NCBI GenBank assembly: GCA_028285345.1
Contig: JANQPT010000014.1
Coordinates: forward strand, 1 to 64,000
Source: Planctomycetales bacterium
GTDB lineage: Bacteria > Planctomycetota > Planctomycetia > Planctomycetales > Planctomycetaceae
DNA length: 64,000 nt
Reading direction: 5' to 3'
The translations under genes were made by a program, and so were the position numbers. The notes beneath the pieces are model-generated. The model did not search any database. It worked only from the letters and a program-made list of their open reading frames with translations, and had not been told where the DNA came from. This document shows positions 35,018 to 44,297 of the stretch, in pieces; positions within the stretch are counted from its first letter, which is position 1; every line of letters starts with the position of its first letter.

Positions 35018-37489
35018 TCATTCCACAATTTCAAGATCCAACCAACAACTCCCATGATAAACCGGCTCGTCCTCCAACACGCCGACCGCGTAGAGCCGCA
35101 AGAAGGGCTGCTTTCCAAGTTGTGCGTCGTCGTTGGCGACGATTTGGATTGTACCCGAATCGGTCTGGCCGACAAACGTTACCCCCCGTCCGCGAATTCC
35201 GATGACCTCGTCCGCTGCATAAAGTTCGGTGTGTATCTTGTTGATGAAGCCGTTGATGCGGCGGGCGGTGTAGTTGACTTTGATCACCTCTCCGCGGGCG
35301 ATCATCTTAGGAGCGTAGGGGTCGATCTCCACGACGAACGCGGGCGGGTGCACCTCGAACGAGACCACATTGCTGTGCACGGTGACGGTTTTAGTCTGGT
35401 CCGGTTTAACGGGATCAGGCACCGTGGTTTCGGCACGGACAGCGAGCGAATAATGCCCTAAGCCAAGCGAAGGCGGCAGATAGAAGCTGATGTATCCCTT
35501 ATTCTTCCCGGCGTCGATCGTCGCCGTTCGGTTTTGTATCGTCGGTGGCAGGCCGATGCCGATGAGTTTGACGTCCGCCTGGTGGCTGGCGTCAGCGCGT
35601 TCCACGTGAACGGCGACGTCAAGGATTCCACCTGGCGAATGCCGCACCTTAAGGTCGCCGTACAGGTGATGCGGGCGAGTTTCATGCCCATTGGCAATGA
35701 TCCGCAGCGGCGACGGCGGTCCCGACACGGCGACGGGGCTGTCAGCTGTGAGGCGGCCCCAACCGTTGGGATTTCCCGACCGGACCATCGTGCCGCTCGA
35801 GACCTTGTGCGGTGCGACCTCAGGCGAGTCCGCGATGAGATCGAACGTCCCGATGGAAACCTCGGCCGACTGTTCGGCGGAGAGTACCAACGGGGCACGC
35901 ACGACGCCAGGTCCCAACCAGATTGGTTCGCAGCTGACACCCGGCGGCAGACTTCGCGGGCGGACGCGGATCGACCCGGTCATGCCGCGGCGGCGAAAAG
36001 CCAGCACATCCAGCAGTTTGCGCCCGCCCGGCTGCAGATTGATTGACTCCGGCCCTTCGCGGTGCGGGAGCGCGACCACGTCAAAATCCGGCTCCTGTCG
36101 GCGAATCGTCAAGGCATACACGCGGCGCGGATCGTCATCGAGTCCGCCGATTAAGTTGCGGATCACAACGTGATATCGCCCGTCGCGCGGTGCGACCCAG
36201 CGGCCGGCGGGATCGAGGTGTTGCGACGGAAACGATTTGTCACCGATGTTGCGGACTTCGTCGCTAAACCGAGCCAAGATTGTTTCGCCGTCGCTGTCGA
36301 GAATGGCGACGTCCAGATCGACCGGAGAACCGAGCCGTTCGCCGAAACCTTCCAGCCACAACACTTCCCCGCGCCGGGCTGTGAAACTATAGGTATCCCG
36401 TTCATCCCCAACGACGAGTTGCCCGCTCACCGCGCAGGGAATCGTCAGATCGGGCGACGAGCCGGAAGGACTTGAATCGTCGGCCTCGACCACGACCGGC
36501 AGGTCGGTCGTCGCCAACATCACCGGCACATGTGAATCCGCCAATTGATATGCGAAAGCGTCAATTGTCGCTTGCGGCGGCCGCAGCCGAAGCGGCAATG
36601 GCTTTGACGTATCCGGCTTAGCCGCATTGAATTCGACGTCGATGCGATCCCAATCACCGAAACGGCTTTCCACGGTCTCTTTGGTCTTCAAATTCCAACC
36701 ATAGAGCGAGACCGTTGTTGCCTTGCCGCGCTGCACAATTGCGGGAACGGCAAAAGCCACACGCGGCGCCGTGCCGATATCGAGCCGGTAGATGTGGTCT
36801 GCGCTGCCGGCATAGACAAGATCGAAGATTCGCACCGTGTACTCGCCGTCGGCCGGTGCCGTGAACTCGACTAATGGATCGATGCCGAAATAGCCGCGGT
36901 TGACGGAGATTCGTTTTCCAGTCTGGTCGAAAACCTCCAGGACCGCCCGCAGCGGCGAATCGAGCCGCTCCGCCCAACACTCGATCAGAATCCGCTCGCC
37001 CTGCTTGGCGGGGAATCGAACATGATCGCGGTCGCCGTTCTCCTCAATGCGGCCGTTGATGGTGCAGTTGAGAGGAATTGCTTGTGCGGTTTTGTTGTCG
37101 TCGTTCGAAGCTTTGTCTCGCTGTTCATCGTAGAGCCCGACAACGAACGTCCTCGCGGAACTGATGCCATGCTTCCCGACGGTGCGAAGGTCATACTGTC
37201 CCGGCGGGACGTCTTCTGGAATCTCGACTGCAAAGCGCTGCTGGTCAATCTGCTTGAAAGTGAGGCCGGGATGGCTGCACTGGAGCGTGGTCAATCCATC
37301 AAGTCCCGATCCGGCGACCTCGACCTCAAATCGCGATCCTGCTTGACCGCCCGCCGGATAGATGTGATTGAGCACCGGGACCGGTCGATTCGCCAGAGCC
37401 GGTTGTGCCCAGCATCCCAGAAGCACTCCGAGCAGCCCCGCCCTCATAGCGGCTTGGTGTCGCGCAGATTGTCGTCCGGCGCGATTCAT
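35018..37489 (-). CDS. Exported protein with pre-peptidase C-terminal-type domains
   Basis: An 823-residue exported protein. A signal peptide is visible (AGLLGVLLGCWAQPALA). It contains an N-terminal Ig-like fold (YPAGGQAGSRFEVEVAGSGL) and two PPC-type beta-sandwiches: one around INGRIEENGDRDHVRFPAKQ and one around SGQLVVGDERDTYSFTARRG. The C-terminal 300 residues are more beta-rich and unassigned. Such proteins accompany DUF1501/DUF1549 genes in planctomycetes; the role is unknown. The chosen ATG at 37489 keeps the signal within the first 30 residues; 37447 is an alternative. It is divergent from the second DUF1501 gene, about 100 bp apart. Confidence 0.8.
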   Translation of the reverse strand: MNRAGRQSARHQAAMRAGLLGVLLGCWAQPALANRPVPVLNHIYPAGGQAGSRFEVEVAGSGLDGLTTLQCSHPGLTFKQIDQQRFAVEIPEDVPPGQYDLRTVGKHGISSARTFVVGLYDEQRDKASNDDNKTAQAIPLNCTINGRIEENGDRDHVRFPAKQGERILIECWAERLDSPLRAVLEVFDQTGKRISVNRGYFGIDPLVEFTAPADGEYTVRIFDLVYAGSADHIYRLDIGTAPRVAFAVPAIVQRGKATTVSLYGWNLKTKETVESRFGDWDRIDVEFNAAKPDTSKPLPLRLRPPQATIDAFAYQLADSHVPVMLATTDLPVVVEADDSSPSGSSPDLTIPCAVSGQLVVGDERDTYSFTARRGEVLWLEGFGERLGSPVDLDVAILDSDGETILARFSDEVRNIGDKSFPSQHLDPAGRWVAPRDGRYHVVIRNLIGGLDDDPRRVYALTIRRQEPDFDVVALPHREGPESINLQPGGRKLLDVLAFRRRGMTGSIRVRPRSLPPGVSCEPIWLGPGVVRAPLVLSAEQSAEVSIGTFDLIADSPEVAPHKVSSGTMVRSGNPNGWGRLTADSPVAVSGPPSPLRIIANGHETRPHHLYGDLKVRHSPGGILDVAVHVERADASHQADVKLIGIGLPPTIQNRTATIDAGKNKGYISFYLPPSLGLGHYSLAVRAETTVPDPVKPDQTKTVTVHSNVVSFEVHPPAFVVEIDPYAPKMIARGEVIKVNYTARRINGFINKIHTELYAADEVIGIRGRGVTFVGQTDSGTIQIVANDDAQLGKQPFLRLYAVGVLEDEPVYHGSCWLDLEIVE

Positions 37490-37592
37490 GCGGGACTTTC
37501 GCTCTGAATTGCCTGGATACATCAAAAACGGTTGATACAATAGGTTAACCGATGGCCAGCGAAATGTCATGCGGAAATGGAAAGGTGATCGG

Positions 37593-38975
37593 ATGCCGGG
37601 CACCGGATGTGGGAGCTATCGACGAAGCTTCGGACGTAGAGCCTTCTTGGGCGGCGCTGTCGGCGCAGCATTGCCGCTCTGGTTCGAGATGGACGCGTCC
37701 GCAAACAATACCACCTCCGGTGTGAACAACACCGCCGTCATTCAATATTGGCTCAACGGCGCCGCCAGCCACTTCGAGACCTACGATCCCAAGCCGGATG
37801 CTCCGTCGGGAATTCGCGGACCGTTCGATCCGATTGCCACGAATCTGCCCGGCGTGCAAATTTGCGAGTCGCTCCCCCGGCACGCACGGATGATGGACAA
37901 GTTCACGCTGATCCGCAGCGTGCATCACGATAACAACGATCACCAGCACGGCATGCACTGGTGCCGAACGGGGCATGACGCAAAAGCGAACGGCGTCAGC
38001 CCCTTCAAAAAATCGAGCCACCCCTCCAGCGGATCGCTCGTTTCGCTGCTTCGCGGACCGAATCAGGCCGGCATGCCGCCGTATGTACTGATCGGCTATC
38101 CGCTCGACGATCAGGGCGTGCACCGGTTCTATCCGCACCGCTCCGCTTATTTGGGTGTGAAGTACAACCCGCTGGAGATTCTCAAGAAGCGAACCGGCGA
38201 CGGCAAAGATCCGGGGCAAGACAATGATTTTCGCGTGCGGAGTCTCGACCCGATCGGCGATTTGACGCGTGCGGATCTGCAGGAGCGGAGCAATCTGTTG
38301 GCGCGACTGGAACCGGAGCGAATCGCATCGGCTTCCGGGACAGCCCGCGCGTGGGAGCACTTTCATCAATCGGCCTTTAATCTGGTCGCTGGCGAGCGGA
38401 CCGGGGCGGCTTTTGATCTGGAACAGGAGGATCCCCAGACGCGTTTGCGCTACGGTCACAACCGATCAGGTCAGACGGCGCTGTTGGCGCGTCGACTGGT
38501 AGAAGCGGGCGTGACGTTCGTGACGGTCATCGATCCCGGCGTGGGACTGAGCAGTTCCGGTTGGGACCTGCACACGAAATTAGAGTGGGGCACCAAGACC
38601 GCCAGTCCGCGGATGGACCAGGCGGTCACGACCCTCGTTCAAGATCTGCACGAACGGGGGCTCGACAAAAACGTGCTGGTCGTCATCTGGGGTGAATTCG
38701 GCCGCACACCGACGATCAACAACAAAGCCGGCCGCGACCACTGGGCGGGTGTGCAAAGCGTGCTCTTAGCCGGCGGCGATTATCGCCACGGCCAAGTCAT
38801 CGGATCGTCGACCCCCAAAGGCGAAGTCCCGCAAGACCGACCGCTCTGGCCGTACGACGTCGTCGCTACGATGTACCACCACCTCGGCATCGACCCGCAC
38901 CAAACGCCCGTCACCCCCGCCGGCCGCACCAAGCCGCTGCTGGAAAAAGGTGAAGTGATCCGCGAGTTGCTGTGA
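37593..38975 (+). CDS. DUF1501 domain protein, second copy
   Basis: A 460-residue DUF1501 protein. A Tat-type signal is present (RRSFGRRAFLGGAVGAALPL). Family stretches include YWLNGAASHFETYDPKPDAP, IRSVHHDNNDHQHGMHW, VIWGEFGRTPTINNKAGRDHW and DVVATMYHHLGIDPHQTPVT. Unlike the copy at 31099, it has an elongated insertion around residues 120-190. AAAGGTG lies before ATG 37593, which is preferred to the ATG at 37569. It is divergent from the pre-peptidase gene and shares its promoter region. Confidence 0.92.
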   Translation: MPGTGCGSYRRSFGRRAFLGGAVGAALPLWFEMDASANNTTSGVNNTAVIQYWLNGAASHFETYDPKPDAPSGIRGPFDPIATNLPGVQICESLPRHARMMDKFTLIRSVHHDNNDHQHGMHWCRTGHDAKANGVSPFKKSSHPSSGSLVSLLRGPNQAGMPPYVLIGYPLDDQGVHRFYPHRSAYLGVKYNPLEILKKRTGDGKDPGQDNDFRVRSLDPIGDLTRADLQERSNLLARLEPERIASASGTARAWEHFHQSAFNLVAGERTGAAFDLEQEDPQTRLRYGHNRSGQTALLARRLVEAGVTFVTVIDPGVGLSSSGWDLHTKLEWGTKTASPRMDQAVTTLVQDLHERGLDKNVLVVIWGEFGRTPTINNKAGRDHWAGVQSVLLAGGDYRHGQVIGSSTPKGEVPQDRPLWPYDVVATMYHHLGIDPHQTPVTPAGRTKPLLEKGEVIRELL

Positions 38976-39090
38976 GCGCCGTATCGCGCTCCTTTGTGGA
39001 GAAACTTATTGAACGAACGCTATGCCGGAATTATCATCGGCGTTTAGGAAACCGTGTTTAGCAACCGATCAAATGCAAGAGGAGGGTTCG

Positions 39091-40173
39091 GTGCTCCTAG
39101 AACGAACCATGATTGCGACACTAGCGTCTGTTGGCCTTATTTGGTCCACGTCGAGCCTCTGGGCGCAGGAGAAGCGCGACGCCCAATCCCTGGAGTTGAA
39201 GTTGCTGCAGCAGGATGAAAAGGTCAAACGCCTGCGCGACGAGCTCCGCGATAAGCTGAAGAAATCAGGTGACCCGCTGTCGGAGATCCGCTCCGGCGAG
39301 GAGGGGTTTCGGGCGCTGTATACGATGAACCGCGACGGGTCGAACGTGAAGTTTCTTGTCGCCGCTCCCGGAATGATCTCCAGCGCGACTCCCGATTGGT
39401 CTCACGACGGCCGGTACATCGCTTTCGATTGCGTGCCGACACTGCAAGCGTTCACGCAGAGCCGGATTTTCATCTACGCAGTCAGCGGTCCGTTTAAGGG
39501 AGCTATGCGCGATCTCGGGTATGGAAATGTACCCAGCTGGTCGCCCGACGATCGGCAAATCGCCTACATGGTCAACGACTCCAATCCGGACGATTTGGAA
39601 GGGGGCATCTGGATCATGGACGCCGACGGCTCAAACAAAAATTGGCTTTGCCGAGGCTGGTATCCTCGCTGGTCGCCGGACGGTAAGCAGATCTGTTGCC
39701 ACGCTTTTTTTGACGACCCGCCCGGCCTGCATCTCGTCGACGTGAAGAGCCAGAAATCAAGGCAGCTTTTTGGCGAACGCGTCGGCGTGAAATTTGGAGG
39801 GGCGACGTGGTCTCCGGACAGCAATCGCGTGGTCTTCATCGCCCTATTCGACGGCAAAGAACATCTTGCAATCGCCGACATTGACGAAGGGCCAAATTCG
39901 CTGAAAGTGCTTTATCGAGAAGACCGCGAGAACCGATCCCTCGTCGGTCCGCCGAGTTGGTCTCCCGATGGAAAGCAGATCGTCTTTGCCATTCAAGACG
40001 AAGATGCTGCCGGGCCAAAGAGGCGGCAGTGGCATCATACCTATCTCTGTTCAATCTCTGCCGAAGTTCCGAGCGCTCCGGTACGACTGGAAAAGAAGGA
40101 GACGGGTCTGATCAACCGCGGCATGATGTGGTCGCCGGACAGCCGCAAGATCGTGTTTTCGAGCGAGCGCTGA
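39091..40173 (+). CDS. Exported TolB-like beta-propeller protein
   Basis: A 360-residue exported protein. A signal segment is visible (MIATLASVGLIWSTSSLWAQ), followed by a charged coiled stretch (LELKLLQQDEKVKRLRDELR). The remainder has about six PD40/WD40-like blades: PDWSHDGRYIAFD, PSWSPDDRQIAYM, PRWSPDGKQICCH, ATWSPDSNRVVFI, PSWSPDGKQIVFA and MMWSPDSRKIVFS. GTG at 39091 is the start because GAGGAGG lies seven bases before it; the upstream ATG is not supported. Such propellers bind proteins in the periplasm. Confidence 0.83.
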   Translation: MLLERTMIATLASVGLIWSTSSLWAQEKRDAQSLELKLLQQDEKVKRLRDELRDKLKKSGDPLSEIRSGEEGFRALYTMNRDGSNVKFLVAAPGMISSATPDWSHDGRYIAFDCVPTLQAFTQSRIFIYAVSGPFKGAMRDLGYGNVPSWSPDDRQIAYMVNDSNPDDLEGGIWIMDADGSNKNWLCRGWYPRWSPDGKQICCHAFFDDPPGLHLVDVKSQKSRQLFGERVGVKFGGATWSPDSNRVVFIALFDGKEHLAIADIDEGPNSLKVLYREDRENRSLVGPPSWSPDGKQIVFAIQDEDAAGPKRRQWHHTYLCSISAEVPSAPVRLEKKETGLINRGMMWSPDSRKIVFSSER

Positions 40174-40239
40174 TCCAAGCGAGACCACTTTGCCTCGGCC
40201 TGCCGGCCGTGGAGCGGCCAGTGGCGACGTGGAGTTCAT

Positions 40240-41517
40240 TCATTTTCGCAAGTCGGGCGAATCCTCTGTTGCAGCTTTCTTGCCGCCTGCCACGTTCCAA
40301 CTGCGGGCTAATTTTACCGATCTCCCAAAGTTGACCCGGCCGTGACCAGTGTAAATGTCATACCCTTTTTCTCCGACGTCGTCACATCCACGCTTAACGA
40401 TTTCGACGACAGACTTCGCATCGAGTCGGGGATTCACACTGTAGATCAGCGCGGCCAACGCCGAGACGATCGGCGCCGCCGAAGACGTTGCGCCGTTGGG
40501 AAGGAGTTGATGCGGACCTTTGAACGCGACCTTTGTGGGTCCCATCGGAGAATCTGGCGTCTGGTAAACCCGCTGATCATGCGGCTGGCAGGTCAGAATC
40601 TTTTCAACCGGGGCCATGACGGACAGACGCTTACCGTAGTTCGAGCCCTGCTTGATCTTCGCTCCGCTGAATTCCGTCTCCGTTTCCCACCGTGAATCGT
40701 CCAACATCGTTGCCCCCACGACGATCACGGTTTGGGAACGGCCGGGATAGTCTTCCCATTGTGCCGCATTGTTCCCGGCGGAGAGGACGATCACGACTTC
40801 TTTACCGGCGGCATAGGCGAAGGCCTCCTCAAGTTTGGACCAGGCTTCGGCCGACGGGCAGAGACTTTTCTTGAGGCCGCCGCTGACATTGATCACCCTC
40901 ACCCCATGATCGACAAGATAGTGAATCGCGTCCGCCGCGCCGGCGACCTGATACACAACCCACTTTTGTCCAAACTTGGACAGAACGTCTTGGTGTTTCA
41001 TTAACTCAGCTTGAAGCTCTTTCATGTCCGCCTTGGGACGTTTCTCGAAGAATTGCTTTTGTATTTGCAGCAGCTTGTGTTCGAGCATTCCCTGCGAAGC
41101 GGTTAACACCCGGCAACGGGGAGCGAGGCCGACCATTCCGGCGTTGTCGTCCGTGGCGACGATGATGCCGGCGATCATGGTGCCGTGCGCAATTCCTTCA
41201 TAGAACTCCGTGTGATAGCCGCCGGAGAAGTAAAAGCCGGGGACAAGTTGTCCCTTCAAATCGGGATGATAGAAATCGAAGCCATTGTCGATGACTCCCA
41301 CGAGGACCGCCGGGTCGCCTTTCGTGATATTCCAAGCCTCGGCGACATTCAATCGGTCAAATAATGGCTGCTGTTTTTCAGAGAGCGATCCTTCAGCCGC
41401 ATCCGGTTCGCCTTTCGGCGGCACAGGCTGAACTGGCATCGCTGTGCCCGGCAGGATCAAACTACAAAGCAGGCATGCGATTCCGATCGTGAGTGTATGA
41501 AGTACGACACGATTCAT
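40240..41517 (-). CDS. Subtilisin-like serine protease (S8), exported
   Basis: A 425-residue S8 protease. A signal peptide is visible (TLTIGIACLLCSLILPGTAM). Catalytic Asp is in LVGVIDNGFDFYHPDL, His in IAHGTMIAGI, the oxyanion Asn in VLSAGNNAAQ and Ser in GATSSAAPIVSAL. The Ser loop has Ala where subtilases usually have Gly (GTSMAAP). An insertion of about 50 residues with many Lys/Gln separates the His and Asn regions. ATG at 41517 follows AGAGG. It is the last gene of a minus-strand group with a winged-helix regulator and a membrane protein. Confidence 0.88.
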   Translation of the reverse strand: MNRVVLHTLTIGIACLLCSLILPGTAMPVQPVPPKGEPDAAEGSLSEKQQPLFDRLNVAEAWNITKGDPAVLVGVIDNGFDFYHPDLKGQLVPGFYFSGGYHTEFYEGIAHGTMIAGIIVATDDNAGMVGLAPRCRVLTASQGMLEHKLLQIQKQFFEKRPKADMKELQAELMKHQDVLSKFGQKWVVYQVAGAADAIHYLVDHGVRVINVSGGLKKSLCPSAEAWSKLEEAFAYAAGKEVVIVLSAGNNAAQWEDYPGRSQTVIVVGATMLDDSRWETETEFSGAKIKQGSNYGKRLSVMAPVEKILTCQPHDQRVYQTPDSPMGPTKVAFKGPHQLLPNGATSSAAPIVSALAALIYSVNPRLDAKSVVEIVKRGCDDVGEKGYDIYTGHGRVNFGRSVKLARSWNVAGGKKAATEDSPDLRK

Positions 41518-41582
41518 GGTTGAACCTCTATTCGGCGATATGGGTGGATCGTTGTCTGGTGCCTCCGTGCACGAACCACAGA

Positions 41583-41897
41583 TCAATTTGATTTGACTTT
41601 CACGTTCGAGCGGCGGCCGGTATCGCGGATGCCGTCCAGGGCAGCCCAGTACTTCTCGAGCGCCTTGCGACCGGCTTTGGTCAACTGATATTCAGTCTGC
41701 GTGACCTTGCCGCTAAAGCTCTTTTTGACTTTGACATACCCGGCTTGTTCTAGCTTGTCGACGTGTGACGAGAGGTTGCCTTTCGTCAGCCCGAGTGTGG
41801 CGAGCATGAACTTGAAGTCTGCCCAGTCGACACCGGCCAGAACTGAGACGATTTGCAGGCGTACTGGTTCATGTATGATTCGGTCGATATTAGCCAT
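41583..41897 (-). CDS. Winged-helix transcriptional regulator (MarR/ArsR-like)
   Basis: A 104-residue DNA-binding protein. The winged helix is visible as HEPVRLQIVSVLAGVDWADF, then TKGNLSSHVDKLEQAGYVKV (the recognition helix) and the wing FSGKVTQTEYQLT. This matches the short helix-turn-helix group often paired with membrane proteins. ATG at 41897 overlaps the stop of the membrane protein gene by eight bases. It probably represses its own operon in response to an unknown signal. No metal- or ligand-binding Cys or His is present. Confidence 0.85.
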   Translation of the reverse strand: MANIDRIIHEPVRLQIVSVLAGVDWADFKFMLATLGLTKGNLSSHVDKLEQAGYVKVKKSFSGKVTQTEYQLTKAGRKALEKYWAALDGIRDTGRRSNVKVKSN

Positions 41898-42648
41898 CAA
41901 ATATCTGCCTGTTCTCCGGCGAGCGTGGGTGCTTGTTCCCTTGTGCCAATTGTTTGAGCCGCGACAAAGCGAAGCGGCTGTACAGGTGACTTACAACGGC
42001 CGACAGCAGACCATAGCCGACGACCGGAATCAGGATATTGAGCGATTGCCAGCGACCGCTGAAGACAATCGGCACGCCGACCAGAATCAAGACCGCGTGC
42101 AGCCCGAAGAGAAACGGCCACAACAGTGCGAGGAAACTTGTTGTGGGCCTCTGCAGAAGATTGAGCACGATCAAAAACGGTACAAGGTACAAAGCCATCA
42201 CCGGTTGCCGGTACTGCACTGCAATGCGGTCTCCGAGCAAGACCGACGCGAGAACACAAATCCCGAAGCAGATCGCCAGGACGATCCCCCACCGTTTTTT
42301 GGTTCCGGCGGGCGTTGAAACCGTGACCTGCCCCTCGCGGGCATATAACCGCTCTGTAACTCGGTTCATCAGTTTTCCGCCCCAGCGCGGAACCGCCAGA
42401 TAGAAATTTGCCGCCAGCGCAAATCCAAGCAGAATCAGGCAGACCCCGAACACCAGCATGTTGCCGCCACGATAGGCCTCACCGGCTAAGTAAGACACGC
42501 CGCCGATTGAGCTCGCCAATAGACCGAAGATCACCATAAACACGACCACACCCAAGCTGCGATTCTGCGCATATTCGCGAGTCCATTTCGCAAGTTGCTG
42601 GGAATCGTCGGTTTGCTTGGATCGCAGAGTTTTGGGTGATCGTCGCAT
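41890..42648 (-). CDS. Multi-pass membrane protein, unknown function
   Basis: A 252-residue protein with about six membrane segments: SLGVVVFMVIFGLLASSIGG, MLVFGVCLILLGFALAANF, GIVLAICFGICVLASVLLG, VMALYLVPFLIVLNLL, FLALLWPFLFGLHAVLILVG and LNILIPVVGYGLLSAVV. A cytoplasmic loop of about 30 residues lies between the second and third. No transport or enzyme motif was recognised. ATG at 42648 is chosen because a hydrophilic, family-like start follows; the frame is open further upstream. Its stop overlaps the regulator start, so it is the first gene of the operon. Confidence 0.7.
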   Translation of the reverse strand: MRRSPKTLRSKQTDDSQQLAKWTREYAQNRSLGVVVFMVIFGLLASSIGGVSYLAGEAYRGGNMLVFGVCLILLGFALAANFYLAVPRWGGKLMNRVTERLYAREGQVTVSTPAGTKKRWGIVLAICFGICVLASVLLGDRIAVQYRQPVMALYLVPFLIVLNLLQRPTTSFLALLWPFLFGLHAVLILVGVPIVFSGRWQSLNILIPVVGYGLLSAVVSHLYSRFALSRLKQLAQGNKHPRSPENRQIFDG

Positions 42649-42879
42649 GTCTGTTCCCGACTGTTTGAGGTCAGTGATTTGCGATGTAGTTTGTATCACA
42701 AACCGGTTTGCAGTGCAAGGATTTTCCGTCCTTTGCTGAACGGTGCCTGCCAAATCACATCATGCCGACGACGAACGTCCGGCACGATTTGGAATTCAAG
42801 CCGGCCGGCGGTAACCTGAATGACACGGACCAGAGCACCCGACCGACAGCAGTTGGGGAAAATGCAGGAGTTTGAACGC

Positions 42880-44253
42880 ATGCACGATTGTTCATTGACC
42901 CGTCGTCGATTTCTGCAGCACACCGCATTGGCCGGGATCGCCTCCTCGGCGATATTGCGGGCCCAATCGGCCGGATTTGCCGCCGAGGCCGCTGCCAAGA
43001 AACGGCACGGCCCGATTCGCGTCACCGATATTGAAGTCCACGAGATCACGCTCGAGTACGTCGATTGGATCGCCTATCAACTGAACCACTTCTACGGGCC
43101 GCTTAAGCGGACGATCTACATCGCCCACACCGATGCGGGCATCACGGGACTCGGCGAAAGCGGCAGCCGGGAACCGGCGGCGACAGTCGAGAAATATATC
43201 GGCAGCAATCCCTTTCAGTGGATCGGCGACGAGACGTCGCTGGGGCTGGGGACTGCGATGTACGACCTCATGGGCCAGGCGGCGGGGGTGCCGGTTTATC
43301 AACTGTTCGGGCAGCGTTATCGACGCTGGGTACCGGTCGGGTCTTGGACCGTCTCCACGCACCCCAAACGGATGGCCGAAGCGGTGCAGAAATATGCTGC
43401 CGCCGGGTACACCTGGATGAAATATCATCTCTCGCCGTTTGAAAACGTCACCGATCAACTGGAAGCGATGCAAGCGGTCGCGCCGCCCGGCTTTAGGGTG
43501 CAGTTCGACCTGACTTCCGGGGGTACTGACGACCACACGCCGGAACTGCTGGAGAAGATCTCCCGCTACCCGATCGCGGGCGGGTTTGAGGATCCCATGG
43601 AGACCCGCGATCTGCAGGCGTATGCGGAGTTGCGCAAATCTTCACGCTTGCCGATTATCCTGCACCACAGTCCGCTGGGCGGAGGATTTGAGGTGCTGCA
43701 CCGAGCGGCGGACGCTTACATCTTGGGTCACGCCAAAATCGGCGACGCGATTCGCCGCGCCGGATTGTTCGCGCAACTGAATCTGCCATTCATGCTGCAA
43801 AATGTGGGCGGCAACATCACCCGTGCGATGGTCGTGCACATGCAGTCGGCGTTTAAGACCGCACATTTTCATACGCACAACGATACCGAGACCTGGAAGT
43901 CGGACGTCGTCCACGAACGGTTGGAGCCGGTCAACGGGCTGGTCCGCGTCCGCGAAAAACCAGGGCTGGGCCTGACGCTCAACCGCGCGGAGTTGGAGCG
44001 GTTGAAGAAAATTGAACTGCCGCCGCAAAAGAAGTGGATCGTCAAAACCCGCTACAAAAACGGCACGATGATGTACAATATCGCCGATCCCAAACAATCG
44101 ATCTTCATGGTCCGCCCCGACGTCCGCCGACTGCTGCCGCTCAACTACGACGCGCCGCTGGAAACGGAATATTGGGACGACGACGGATCGGAGCAATATC
44201 GCTCGATGTTCGCGCGGATTGAGAAGAAAGGGGTCGTGTTAAAGCGGCCTTAG
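42880..44253 (+). CDS. Tat-exported enolase-superfamily protein (mandelate racemase-like)
   Basis: A 457-residue protein with a Tat signal (LTRRRFLQHTALAGIASSAI). The rest is the MR/MLE fold: N-terminal capping domain (IRVTDIEVHEITLEYV), then a barrel with Asp in VQFDLTSGGTDDH and Glu in GGFEDPMETRDLQ. At the third metal position the sequence reads LPIILHHSPLGGG, where an acidic residue is usual. Activity therefore may differ from typical members. CAGGAG before the ATG at 42880 decides the start. A cytoplasmic relative is at 18637. The role in planctomycetes is unknown. Confidence 0.83.
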   Translation: MHDCSLTRRRFLQHTALAGIASSAILRAQSAGFAAEAAAKKRHGPIRVTDIEVHEITLEYVDWIAYQLNHFYGPLKRTIYIAHTDAGITGLGESGSREPAATVEKYIGSNPFQWIGDETSLGLGTAMYDLMGQAAGVPVYQLFGQRYRRWVPVGSWTVSTHPKRMAEAVQKYAAAGYTWMKYHLSPFENVTDQLEAMQAVAPPGFRVQFDLTSGGTDDHTPELLEKISRYPIAGGFEDPMETRDLQAYAELRKSSRLPIILHHSPLGGGFEVLHRAADAYILGHAKIGDAIRRAGLFAQLNLPFMLQNVGGNITRAMVVHMQSAFKTAHFHTHNDTETWKSDVVHERLEPVNGLVRVREKPGLGLTLNRAELERLKKIELPPQKKWIVKTRYKNGTMMYNIADPKQSIFMVRPDVRRLLPLNYDAPLETEYWDDDGSEQYRSMFARIEKKGVVLKRP

Positions 44254-44297
44254 TCGCGGCCGCTCTTAGCGACAGTTCAGTTCGCGGAGGAACAGTC

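Noticed and set aside
40178..40225. Bidirectional terminator between the propeller and subtilase genes
   Set aside because: GC-rich complementary stretches exist, but no T tract and only short stems could be drawn.
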